The notes under the pieces: generated by a model | What the model saw: the letters and a program-made list of their open reading frames with translations, nothing else | Told to the model about the DNA's origin: nothing | Database searches by the model: none | Translations under genes and position numbers: made by a program | Origin: Rhabdaerophilum sp. SD176 | GTDB lineage: Bacteria; Pseudomonadota; Alphaproteobacteria; Rhizobiales; Beijerinckiaceae | Reading direction: 5' to 3' | DNA: 64,000 nucleotides | NCBI RefSeq assembly: GCF_030143245.1 | Contig: NZ_JARJNS010000006.1 | Span: 248,001 to 312,000 of the forward strand | Shown: one piece after another, positions 33,361-41,546 of the stretch | Numbering within the stretch: the first letter of the stretch is position 1 | Layout: every line of letters starts with the position of its first letter

Positions 33361-34092
33361 ATGGACCAGGACAAAGGTTTGGCGTCGATCCTCATTGTCG
33401 ATGATGACCGCGACATTCGTACGTTGCTGGCCACGTTTCTCCAGAGCCATGGTTTTGCCGTGACCACGGCGCGCGACGGCGTGGAGATGCAGCGCCAGCT
33501 CGAGCAGCGGCCGCACAACCTTGCCATTCTTGACCTGATGCTGCCGGGGCAGGATGGGCTGGATCTTTGCCGGGTGCTGCGGCAGCGTTCTTCCATGCCG
33601 GTCATCATGCTGACGGCCCGGGCGGACGAGACCGACCGGATTGTCGGGCTGGAAATTGGTGCCGACGATTATGTCACCAAGCCGTTCAACCCCAGGGAAT
33701 TGCTCGCCCGGATCAGGGCCGTGCTGCGCCGGACCGGCGCAGGCCCTGTTGTCGCCGGAGGCACGGCACCCACCCGGAACTACCGGTTTGACGGCTGGAC
33801 CCTTTCACTCGACCGGCGCGAACTGACTGACCCGGCAGGCGTGATGGTCGATCTCTCGACGGGTGAATTCGACCTTCTGCTGGCCTTTCTCGAAGCACCC
33901 AACCGCGTGCTGACGCGAGAACAACTGCTCGAGGCAGCACGCAGCCAGCCTGATGCGGTATTCGATCGGGCGATTGATGTGCAGGTCAGCCGCCTGCGCA
34001 AGAAAATCGAACCGGATGAGACCAGCCATCCGATGATCCGGACCGTTCGCGGTGCAGGTTATCTCTTCGTGCCCAAGGTCACGCGGGCATGA
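33361..34092 (+). CDS. OmpR-family response regulator, 243 aa
   Basis: The receiver domain has the acidic pocket IVDDDRD, phospho-acceptor Asp in LAILDLMLPGQDG (about residue 59) and conserved Lys in DDYVTKPF. The C-terminal OmpR winged helix spans about 145-240 (LSTGEFDLLLAFLEAPNRVLTREQLLEAARSQ..., VQVSRLRKKIE, RTVRGAGYLF). The frame extends 120 bp upstream, but ATG 33361 gives a normal-length N-terminus with GGAG about ten bases before. It overlaps the sensor kinase by four bases. Proximity to the RND genes suggests it controls metal efflux (inference). Confidence 0.93.
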   Translation: MDQDKGLASILIVDDDRDIRTLLATFLQSHGFAVTTARDGVEMQRQLEQRPHNLAILDLMLPGQDGLDLCRVLRQRSSMPVIMLTARADETDRIVGLEIGADDYVTKPFNPRELLARIRAVLRRTGAGPVVAGGTAPTRNYRFDGWTLSLDRRELTDPAGVMVDLSTGEFDLLLAFLEAPNRVLTREQLLEAARSQPDAVFDRAIDVQVSRLRKKIEPDETSHPMIRTVRGAGYLFVPKVTRA

Positions 34093-35423
34093 TCCGCTGG
34101 CTCGATACGCTCGCGGCTCGCACCGTGTTGCTGATGCTGATCGGCGTCGGGATTGTCCATGTCGCCAGTCTTTATGCCTATCAGCATGCCCTCAATCTTG
34201 AGATGAGCCTGGCCAATGAAAGCCGGCTGGCGGACAGGCTCTTGACGATCCGCCGTTCCGTGATGCGGGTTGCACCGGGCGAGCGCGAAAGCGTGGCACA
34301 TGAACTATCCGGCGGGCCGGTCGAGGCGCATTGGAGCGCGACCGAGCACGCTCGGCCGGGCGGGCCGGGCGCGGATGTCTGGCAGGGCCTCCGGGTGCGG
34401 TTGCGCGAACAGGGCCCTGATCTGACGGATGGCGACATATTGATTGGTGCCAACCGCAAGTCGGAGACAGACCCGCATCTTGCGCTGATCTCGCTCAGAA
34501 TTCCCGATGACAGCTGGATCAACATCACGGTATTTGCCCCGGATGCGCGACCGCAGACCAGCCATGGCACCTGGGTTTCCACCAGCCTGATGGCGCTGGG
34601 CGTGGTGATGATTTCCGTGCTGGTGATTGGCTGGATGACGACGCCGCTGCGGCGCTTCGCGGCGGCGGCCCGCCAGCTTTATCACGGCACGGACCGGGTG
34701 GAGGTGCCGGAAACCGGACCACAGGAAATCCGCGACGCCGCCGTGGCGTTCAATGAGATGCAGGCCCGTATCCGTAAGCTGGTTGAAACGCGGACGCAGA
34801 CCCTTGCGGCGGTTTCGCATGACCTGAAGACGCCGTTGACCCGCATGCGGCTCCGCGCGGAAGTGCTGGCTGACCGGCAGCAAGCCGAGGGGCTCGTGGC
34901 GGATATCCATGACATGGAACGCATGCTGGACCAGACCCTGGCGCATCTGCGTGGCGACAGGCGGGATGAGGAGACCCGGCCCCTTGACCTTGTTGCCCTG
35001 CTGGCAACCCTGACGGATGATGCGACGGATCGGGGCGCAGTGGCCCGTCTCTGGCCTGCTCCATCGGCCGTGATCGAGGGCCGGCCACTGGCGCTCAAGC
35101 GCGCCTTCGGCAACCTGATCGACAACGCCATCAAATATGGCGACCTCGCGGAGATCAGGATCGATGCGCATGGGGATGCCGTCACGGTCCTTATCGCTGA
35201 TACAGGCCCCGGCATACCGGAGGACCGGATGGCGGACATGTTCGAACCCTTCGCGCGGCTGGAAACCTCGCGCTCCCGCGAGACCGGGGGATTTGGACTG
35301 GGCCTGTCCATCGCCCGTGATGTGGTGGAAGGACATGGCGGGCGGATTACGCTCGCCAACCGGCCTGAGGGCGGCCTGATGGTAACTGTTGATTTACCAT
35401 GCCACGCAACGTCGGGGCGTTGA
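34089..35423 (+). CDS. Membrane sensor histidine kinase, 444 aa
   Basis: Transmembrane helix 1 is at residues about 11-31 and helix 2 at about 172-192, enclosing a 140-residue periplasmic sensor. A HAMP domain is followed by the H-box LAAVSHDLKTPLTRMRLRAEVL, the N-box FGNLIDNAIKYGD, and G-boxes DTGPGIPEDRM and GGFGLGLSIA. It forms a two-component pair with the preceding regulator through an ATGA overlap. The periplasmic region contains no His/Met cluster of the CusS type, so the inducing signal is uncertain. The gene ends 59 bp before the adaptor of the RND pump. Confidence 0.93.
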   Translation: MIRWLDTLAARTVLLMLIGVGIVHVASLYAYQHALNLEMSLANESRLADRLLTIRRSVMRVAPGERESVAHELSGGPVEAHWSATEHARPGGPGADVWQGLRVRLREQGPDLTDGDILIGANRKSETDPHLALISLRIPDDSWINITVFAPDARPQTSHGTWVSTSLMALGVVMISVLVIGWMTTPLRRFAAAARQLYHGTDRVEVPETGPQEIRDAAVAFNEMQARIRKLVETRTQTLAAVSHDLKTPLTRMRLRAEVLADRQQAEGLVADIHDMERMLDQTLAHLRGDRRDEETRPLDLVALLATLTDDATDRGAVARLWPAPSAVIEGRPLALKRAFGNLIDNAIKYGDLAEIRIDAHGDAVTVLIADTGPGIPEDRMADMFEPFARLETSRSRETGGFGLGLSIARDVVEGHGGRITLANRPEGGLMVTVDLPCHATSGR

Positions 35424-35481
35424 AACATTCTGCAACAAACGCGCAATTCGCCTGAACCAGCCAGCCTGCATAGCGACAGGC

Positions 35482-36945
35482 ATGAAGCGGCATTTCGGGT
35501 TGGTGACGGGCATGGCAGGTGGGTTCTGGCGGATCGGGCTCGGCCTTGCAGTGGCCGTGGCGTGGTTGCAGGCTTCGCAAGCCCATGAAGGCCATGACCA
35601 TGGTGCACCCCCGCCGCCAGTTTCAGCCAGCATCGCGCCGCGTTTCGAGGCGTCCAGCGAGGCGTTTGAGCTGGTGGGCGTGCTGCGCGATGGCAAACTC
35701 ACCCTGCATCTCGACCGTTTCCTCGGCAACCGCCCTGTGGCGGATGCCGAGATCGAGATTGATACCCCCGTCGGGCCGCAAAAGGCCCAGCGGCTGGGCG
35801 GAGGCAGCTATCAGATCGAGGCGCCGTTCGCAGCCATGCCCGGCAGCCATGATCTGATCGCCACCATCACGGTGGGCAGCGAAATTGATGTTCTGACGGC
35901 CGCGCTCTCGGTTCCGAACGATGAGCCTGGCAAGCCGAAGCCGGGTGCGACTGATCTCGCGCAGCGCCTGCCCGATGGCGCCGTCTTCGTGCCCAAGCCG
36001 AGCCAGCGCATTCTCGGGCTGGCCAACCAGAAGATGACAAAAGACACACATCCCCAAGCTATCACGCTGCCGGGGCGGATCGTGCCGGATCCCAATGCAA
36101 GCGGCGTTGTCCAGGCCTCGGTCGCGGGGCGGATCTCGGCGCCGCCCGGAGGCTTCAAGCGACTTGGCACGCCGGTAAAGGCTGGCGAAGTCCTGGCCTT
36201 CGTCCAACCTGCGATTTCAACGGCAGATCTTGCCAGCCAGGCGCAGCAAATCCGCGAACTGGAACAGCAGGTGACACTTGTCTCCCGGCGGCTCGAGCGC
36301 TTTCGCCAGGTCACGGCCGGCACGGTGACGCGGGCGCAGGTCGAGGATGCCGAGCTTGAGCTGGCCGGGCTGCAGGCCCGCCGTCAGGCTGTGGAGCGCA
36401 TCCAGCGCGAGCCCGAGCCGCTCGTCGCGCCGGTGGATGGCGTGCTTGCCGCTGCGAATGTCGTGGCCGGGCAGATGGCCGATCCCAATTCGATCCTGTT
36501 CCAGATCGTCGACCCCGATCGGCTGTGGGTCGAGGCGTTGAGCTACGCCGGCGTTGTGGCCGGGGACCGCGGCAGTGCTATCCTCCCGGACGGGCGAGCC
36601 CTCTCCCTCGCCTTCGAGGGGGCCGGCCTGTCCGATCGGAACCAGGCCGTGCCACTCCATTTCTCGATCCTCGCCCGGGAAGCCGGGCTGCGGCTCGGCC
36701 AACTGGTCACGGTCAACGTGGCGACCGGACGGCAGCAGGAAGGGATTTCCGTTCCGCGCGCCAGCGTCATCCGGGCTGCCAACGGCACAATGCTGGTCTA
36801 CGAGCAATCCAATCCGGAGCGCTTTGTCCCGCGCGAGGTGCGCGTGGAGCCGCTGGATGCCGAGCGGGTGATCGTCCTGTCCGGACTGGAACCGGGCAAG
36901 CGCATCGTGACGACCGGCGCCGAATTGCTGCATCAGGTGCGTTGA
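35482..36945 (+). CDS. RND efflux periplasmic adaptor (CusB/CzcB-like), 487 aa
   Basis: A signal segment FWRIGLGLAVAVAWLQASQA is followed by a His-rich N-terminus (HEGHDHG) and an extra beta-domain before the adaptor core. Barrel-sandwich halves are seen at GRISAPPGGFKRLGTPVKAGEVLAFVQP and PLVAPVDGVLAAANVVAGQMADPNSILFQIVDPDRLWVEA, with a short coiled-coil hairpin (LEQQVTLVSRRLERFRQVTAGTVTRAQVEDAELELAGLQARRQAV) between them. The His-rich tail may bind divalent metal. ATG 35482 is the first sensible start; upstream codons overlap the kinase gene. It lies 4 bp before the pump gene. No outer-membrane factor is adjacent. Confidence 0.9.
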   Translation: MKRHFGLVTGMAGGFWRIGLGLAVAVAWLQASQAHEGHDHGAPPPPVSASIAPRFEASSEAFELVGVLRDGKLTLHLDRFLGNRPVADAEIEIDTPVGPQKAQRLGGGSYQIEAPFAAMPGSHDLIATITVGSEIDVLTAALSVPNDEPGKPKPGATDLAQRLPDGAVFVPKPSQRILGLANQKMTKDTHPQAITLPGRIVPDPNASGVVQASVAGRISAPPGGFKRLGTPVKAGEVLAFVQPAISTADLASQAQQIRELEQQVTLVSRRLERFRQVTAGTVTRAQVEDAELELAGLQARRQAVERIQREPEPLVAPVDGVLAAANVVAGQMADPNSILFQIVDPDRLWVEALSYAGVVAGDRGSAILPDGRALSLAFEGAGLSDRNQAVPLHFSILAREAGLRLGQLVTVNVATGRQQEGISVPRASVIRAANGTMLVYEQSNPERFVPREVRVEPLDAERVIVLSGLEPGKRIVTTGAELLHQVR

Positions 36946-36949
36946 GCCG

Positions 36950-39900
36950 ATGTTCTCCTTCCTCGTCACCCAATCGCTCCGGAACCGCCTGCTCGTCCTC
37001 GCCTTTGCCGGCGTCCTGATGCTCTATGGTGCATTCGTCATGACACGGCTGCCGGTCGACGTGCTGCCGGACCTCAACAAGCCGACCGTGACGATCATGA
37101 CCGAGGCGGAGGGCCTCGCACCACCCGAGGTCGAGCAACTGGTCACCTTCCCGATCGAAACGCAGATGAACGGCGTGCCGGGCGTGACGCGCGTCCGTTC
37201 GGTTTCCGGCGTTGGGTTGTCGATCGTCTATGTCGAATTTGACTGGGGCACCGAGATCTACCGCAACCGGCAGCAGATTTCCGAGCGGCTGGCGCTGGTG
37301 CGGGATCGGCTCCCGGCGAATGTTACGCCACAGATGGGGCCAATTTCCTCCATCATGGGGCAGGTGCTGATGGTCGCATTGACCGGGCCGGATTCGGTTT
37401 CGCCGATGGAGATGCGGGAAATCGCCGAATTCAATATCCGACCACGGCTATTGACCATTCCCGGGGTTGCGCAGGTCATCCCGATGGGTGGCGAGGTGCG
37501 GCAGTACCGGGTGGCACCCAACCCGGCCGCGATGCGTGCCCTCGGCATCACGCTGGAGCAGATCGAGCGGTCGCTGGCGGCGTTCGGCACCAATACTGGC
37601 GGCGGCTTCGCTGACCAGTATTCACGCGAATTCCTGATCCGCAATGTTGGCCGCACGCTGAAGCTGGAGGATCTCGCCGCATTGGTGGTCGGGGTCAGCC
37701 GCGATGCGCCCATCCGGCTCGATCAGGTGGCCGAGGTTGGCTATGGCGCGCGGCTCAAGCGCGGGGATGCCGGCTTTATGGGCAAGCCTGCCGTGGTGCT
37801 CTCCATCGAGAAGCAGCCGGATGTGGATACCTTGCGCCTGACGGCGGAGCTTGAATCCGCGTTGCGTGATTTGTCAAAAGCACTGCCAACGGGTGTAAAG
37901 GTAGACAATATCCTGTTCCGGCAGGCGAATTTCATCGAGACTTCTATCCGCAACCTCAAAACGGTGCTGATGGAGGCAATTGCTGTCGTGGCCGTGGTGC
38001 TGTTCCTGTTCCTGCTCAACACCCGCACCACGCTGATTTCACTCACTGCGATTCCTGTTTCCGTGTTGGCTACGGCGATCGTGTTCCATCTGATGGGCCT
38101 TTCGATCAACACCATGACCCTCGGCGGGCTCGCCATCGCGATCGGCGAGCTGGTGGATGACGCGGTGGTTGATGTCGAGAACATCTTCCGCCGCTTGCGG
38201 GAAAACCGCGAGGCCGGCAATGCGCGGAGCGTCTTTGATGTGGTGGTCTCGGCGAGCCAGGAAGTGCGCTCGGGTATTGTCTATGCCACAGCGATCATCG
38301 TGCTGGTCTTCGTGCCGCTCTTTGCCCTGACCGGCATCGAGGGGCGGCTCTTCGCACCGCTCGGCAAGGCCTATATCATCTCGATCCTGATGAGCCTCGT
38401 TGTTTCGATCACGCTCACCCCGGTCATGGCCTATTACCTGCTGCCGGGGCTGAAGCGCTTCGATCATGGCGACAGCGCGCTGGTGCGCGGTCTCAAGAGG
38501 GTCAATGCGGCCCTGCTGGCCCTCGCCTTCCGGGTGCCCCGCCTGCTGATGCTGGTCGTGCTGCTGATGGTCGGAGGCGCGGCCTGGCTGGCAGTCCAGC
38601 TGCCGCGGGCCTTCCTGCCGCCGTTCAACGAGGGCACGCTGACGATCAATACGCTGTTCAACCCGGGCATCTCGCTGGCCGAAAGCCAGCGGATCGGCCT
38701 GATCGCCGAACGGCTGATCCTCGAGGTCCCGGAAGTCCGGCAGGTCGGCCGCCGCACCGGCCGGGCCGAACTCGACGAGCATGCCGAAGGCGTGCATTCC
38801 TCCGAGATCGAGGTTGATCTGAGGCCTTCCGCCCGCAACAAGGATGCGATCATCGCCGATATCCGCGAAAGGCTGGCCGTGCTGCCGCTGGTGACCAATG
38901 TCGGCCAGCCGATATCGCACCGGCTGGACCATATGCTCTCGGGTGTACGGGCGCAGATCGCGCTCAAGATCTTTGGCGAGGATCTCGATCAGCTGCGCCG
39001 CGTGGCGGAGGAACTGCGCGCGAAAATGACCAATGTGCCGGGCATCGTCGATCTTCAGGTCGAGAAACAGGTCCGGATCCCGCATCTCGATATCACGGTC
39101 GATTACAACAGGGCCGCGCTGTACGGCATAACCCCGGCCACCGTGACAGAGCAACTCGAGCGACTCTCCAACGGCCGCGTCATGTCCCGGTTGGTTGATG
39201 GCACGCGACGGTTTGATCTCGTGCTTCGTCTTGATGACCGGGCCCGGACCACGGGCTCGCTGGCCTCCATGCTGATCGAAACGCCGCGCGGCTGGGTTCC
39301 GTTGTCTGCGCTTGCGGATGTCCTCGAGACCGATGGCCCGAACCAGATCCTTCGCGAGAATGGCAAGCGCCGCATCGTCGTTCTGGCGAACAGCGATGGC
39401 CGCACGGATATGGCAGCCATTGTCGCCGAGATCCGCCGCATCGTCGCAGAGCACACGTTGCCCACCGGCGCCTTCACCATGCTCGAAGGCACGTTCCAGG
39501 CGCAGGAAGAGGCCAGCCGCACCATCGGCCTGCTTTCGTTGGTGTCGCTGGCGATGATCTTCGCACTCCTCTATTCGCGGTACCGCTCAGTACGGCTCGC
39601 GTTGATCATCATGGGCTCGGTGCCGTTGGCCCTGATCGGCTCGGTGGCGGCACTCTGGCTCGCCGGACAGCCGCTTTCGGTTGCCTCGATGATCGGCTTC
39701 ATCACGCTGACAGGCATCGCCGCCCGCAACGGAATCCTGAAGATCAGCCATTACATCAACCTGTCTCTGTATGAGGGAATGCCGTTCGGGCGCGACCTCG
39801 TGTTGCGCGGCAGTCTCGAAAGGCTGACGCCGGTGCTGATGACGGCCCTCTCCGCGGGGATCGCTCTCGTCCCGCTGATGATCGATGCCCAGGCGCCGGG

Positions 39901-40105
39901 GAAGGAGATCCTCCATCCCGTTGCCATCACCATTTTCGGCGGCCTTGTCACCGCCACTGTGCTCGACATGCTGCTGACGCCGGTCCTGTTTCTGCGCTAC
40001 GGCGCACGGCCGCTCGAACGACTGCAGATCCTGCATCGCCAGGAATCTGACCCTGCCTCAACCGGGCCCGCCCGATCCCGCGCAAACCTGCGCGAAGCGT
40101 ATTGA
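36950..40105 (+). CDS. Heavy-metal-type RND pump (CusA/CzcA family), 1051 aa
   Basis: Inner-membrane proton antiporter of full family length with twelve predicted membrane helices and two large periplasmic loops. HME-RND features are TRLPVDVLPDLNKPTVTIMTEAEGLAPPEVEQLVTFPIE near the N-terminus, the proton-relay segment AIGELVDDAVVDVENI in TM4, and LTGIAARNGILKISHY near the C-terminus. The family exports Cu/Ag or Co/Zn/Cd. The CusA three-methionine site cannot be confirmed by eye, so the metal is open. The operon runs regulator, kinase, adaptor, pump and a small periplasmic protein. Confidence 0.93.
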   Translation: MFSFLVTQSLRNRLLVLAFAGVLMLYGAFVMTRLPVDVLPDLNKPTVTIMTEAEGLAPPEVEQLVTFPIETQMNGVPGVTRVRSVSGVGLSIVYVEFDWGTEIYRNRQQISERLALVRDRLPANVTPQMGPISSIMGQVLMVALTGPDSVSPMEMREIAEFNIRPRLLTIPGVAQVIPMGGEVRQYRVAPNPAAMRALGITLEQIERSLAAFGTNTGGGFADQYSREFLIRNVGRTLKLEDLAALVVGVSRDAPIRLDQVAEVGYGARLKRGDAGFMGKPAVVLSIEKQPDVDTLRLTAELESALRDLSKALPTGVKVDNILFRQANFIETSIRNLKTVLMEAIAVVAVVLFLFLLNTRTTLISLTAIPVSVLATAIVFHLMGLSINTMTLGGLAIAIGELVDDAVVDVENIFRRLRENREAGNARSVFDVVVSASQEVRSGIVYATAIIVLVFVPLFALTGIEGRLFAPLGKAYIISILMSLVVSITLTPVMAYYLLPGLKRFDHGDSALVRGLKRVNAALLALAFRVPRLLMLVVLLMVGGAAWLAVQLPRAFLPPFNEGTLTINTLFNPGISLAESQRIGLIAERLILEVPEVRQVGRRTGRAELDEHAEGVHSSEIEVDLRPSARNKDAIIADIRERLAVLPLVTNVGQPISHRLDHMLSGVRAQIALKIFGEDLDQLRRVAEELRAKMTNVPGIVDLQVEKQVRIPHLDITVDYNRAALYGITPATVTEQLERLSNGRVMSRLVDGTRRFDLVLRLDDRARTTGSLASMLIETPRGWVPLSALADVLETDGPNQILRENGKRRIVVLANSDGRTDMAAIVAEIRRIVAEHTLPTGAFTMLEGTFQAQEEASRTIGLLSLVSLAMIFALLYSRYRSVRLALIIMGSVPLALIGSVAALWLAGQPLSVASMIGFITLTGIAARNGILKISHYINLSLYEGMPFGRDLVLRGSLERLTPVLMTALSAGIALVPLMIDAQAPGKEILHPVAITIFGGLVTATVLDMLLTPVLFLRYGARPLERLQILHRQESDPASTGPARSRANLREAY

Positions 40106-40117
40106 AGGAAAATGATC

Positions 40118-40486
40118 ATGCGATCCCTGTTTGCCAGCATTGCCCTCGCCACCAGCCTCGTGCCTGCCATCGCCCATGAGCAGCGGGTCGGGCCGCGGGG
40201 CGGCGCGCTGGTTGATGCCGGAACCTACCATGTCGAACTGGTCACGCGTGACAAGGCAATCGAGATCTTCGTCAGCGATGCTCAGGACAAGCCGCTGCCG
40301 GCCAACGGCTTCAAGGCCCTCGCCATTCTCGCGGTCTCGGGCAAGTCTGTCCGGGTGACGCTGGAGCCGGCCCCAGACGGCAGCAAGCTGATCGGCGCGG
40401 CGGCGGAATCCCTGCCTGCCCGCGTCAAGGGCGCTGTCCAGCTGACCGGGGCCGACGGCAAGACCTCGACCGGCCGGATCAACTGA
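40118..40486 (+). CDS. Small periplasmic protein of the RND operon, 122 aa
   Basis: A signal peptide (MRSLFASIALATSLVPAIA) precedes HEQRVGPRGGALVDAGTYHVELVTRDKAIEIFVSDAQDKPLPANGFKALAILAVSG, an immunoglobulin-like small domain starting with a histidine. Similar proteins are found after CzcA/CusA genes and are suspected metal-binding accessories; function is not established. ATG 40118 has AAGGA eight bases upstream, better spaced than ATG 40112. It is separated from the pump stop by 12 bp. The following 409-bp gap (40487-40895) has a 7-bp hairpin at 40563-40582 and repeat R2 at 40708-40755, but no gene. Confidence 0.75.
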   Translation: MRSLFASIALATSLVPAIAHEQRVGPRGGALVDAGTYHVELVTRDKAIEIFVSDAQDKPLPANGFKALAILAVSGKSVRVTLEPAPDGSKLIGAAAESLPARVKGAVQLTGADGKTSTGRIN

Positions 40487-40707
40487 CGGAAAGATTGCGC
40501 GCCCCTTGGGCACCAAGATCGGTTAAGCGCCGTGACCTGACCGCCTGATTTCCTTCGTTTAGAACCAGATCCTGTTCTGGTTGTGGTCCTGTCTGGACCG
40601 GGTGGCGAACCCGTTGGGCGTCTCAGGTCACGGAGCAGCCCCAGCCGCCGCGACAGGCGGTTGCGCGTCGGCATTGCGGTCGCTCGCGATTTCCAGAGGG
40701 TTGACCG

Positions 40708-40755
40708 AGACCGGATGATCACAGCGTCCAGAAACCATGGGGCTATTCAGGCAGC
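40708..40755. repeat. Intergenic repeat R2, copy B
   Basis: Matches 27927-27975 with conserved blocks GGAT..TCA, G.GTC.AGAAA, CC.TGGG and ATTCAG.CAGC. It lies 140 bp before the LprI-like gene, on the opposite side from repeat R1. Confidence 0.5.
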
Positions 40756-40895
40756 CTGTGCTGCTGAACCGGAATGTTCAGGAAATGAGCGGCCCAGGAA
40801 ACCGGAGGCTGGTCATCGGGTTTCCGTAATGGGCGGGTGAAGCGGCTGGCGGTAAGGCGGCTGGACAGAACCAAAGCCCAAGCGCAAAGTCAGTC

Positions 40896-41420
40896 ATGCG
40901 CATGCCTTTGGCCCTGCTTCTGCTGGCGATCCTGACCGAGCCGGCCCGTGCCCAGGCGGATGACCCGCATCGGCCGACGGAGCAGGAACGGGCATGGCTC
41001 GCGCAGTGCCTTGGTGCTGCCGATCCCGGCGACCCTGTCTCCGGCCAGCGTTGCGCCGGACTGCTGACGCGGGCCTGTCTGGGGCATGATGAGCACGAAG
41101 TGCCGCGGCTGCACCAACCGGAGGGCCGCAGCGGCCATCCGAGAGGCTGCGCGCCAATCGAGTCCGCGTTGTGGGCGGAATGGCTGGAGCGCTGGAATGA
41201 CGAGGCTTCCCAGGCCCTGCCGGCGCCGGCCAGGGAAGCGCTCGGCCGAAGCCAGCGGGCATGGACTGCCTTTCGCGACGCGAGTTGCCGGGTCGAGGCG
41301 CTGGTCCATCCCGGCTTCTACGGGCGCGATCTTGCCGCCGAGTGCCAGCGCGAAGCTGTGACGGCCCGGGCGCTCGACCTGCGCCGGATCGCCACCATGG
41401 CGCGCGAGGCGAGACGGTAG
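40896..41420 (+). CDS. LprI-like (DUF1311) secreted protein, 174 aa
   Basis: A signal peptide (MRMPLALLLLAILTEPARA) is followed by a low-similarity cysteine-containing region. The C-terminal part has QALPAPAREALGRSQRAWTAFRDASCRVEALVHPG and then DLAAECQREAVTARALDLRRI. This W..FRD..C...C pattern is the LprI/DUF1311 lysozyme-inhibitor-type domain. Four cysteines (residues about 38, 53, 60, 84) precede the domain pair. There is no obvious ribosome-binding site. It stands alone, bracketed by repeat R2 upstream and repeat R1 downstream. Confidence 0.75.
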   Translation: MRMPLALLLLAILTEPARAQADDPHRPTEQERAWLAQCLGAADPGDPVSGQRCAGLLTRACLGHDEHEVPRLHQPEGRSGHPRGCAPIESALWAEWLERWNDEASQALPAPAREALGRSQRAWTAFRDASCRVEALVHPGFYGRDLAAECQREAVTARALDLRRIATMAREARR

Positions 41421-41439
41421 ACCGGAGGGCCTCGCCTCG

Positions 41440-41528
41440 GCGCTGTCAGACCAAACAAGAAGTCTTTGAAAGCACCCTGCCCCGGCCTGGACCAGGCCGC
41501 GCCAAGCTGGCACCCCTGGGCGGTGCAG
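41440..41528. repeat. Intergenic repeat R1, copy B
   Basis: The best-preserved partner of 28898-28988. It contains an inner perfect inverted repeat GGCCTGG-A-CCAGGCC. It starts 20 bp after the LprI-like stop and ends 19 bp before the stop of the convergent transferase gene, so it fills the whole gap. Confidence 0.6.
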
Positions 41529-41546
41529 AGCTTCGTGAAGGTCGGT

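Noticed and set aside
40563-40582. Terminator after the RND operon (AACCAGA/TCTGGTT stem)
   Set aside because: The stem is only 7 bp and no T-run follows; too weak to list as a terminator.
28898-41528. Repeats R1/R2 as ends of an insertion sequence
   Set aside because: No transposase frame, no terminal inverted repeats and no target duplication could be found; only repeat status is claimed.
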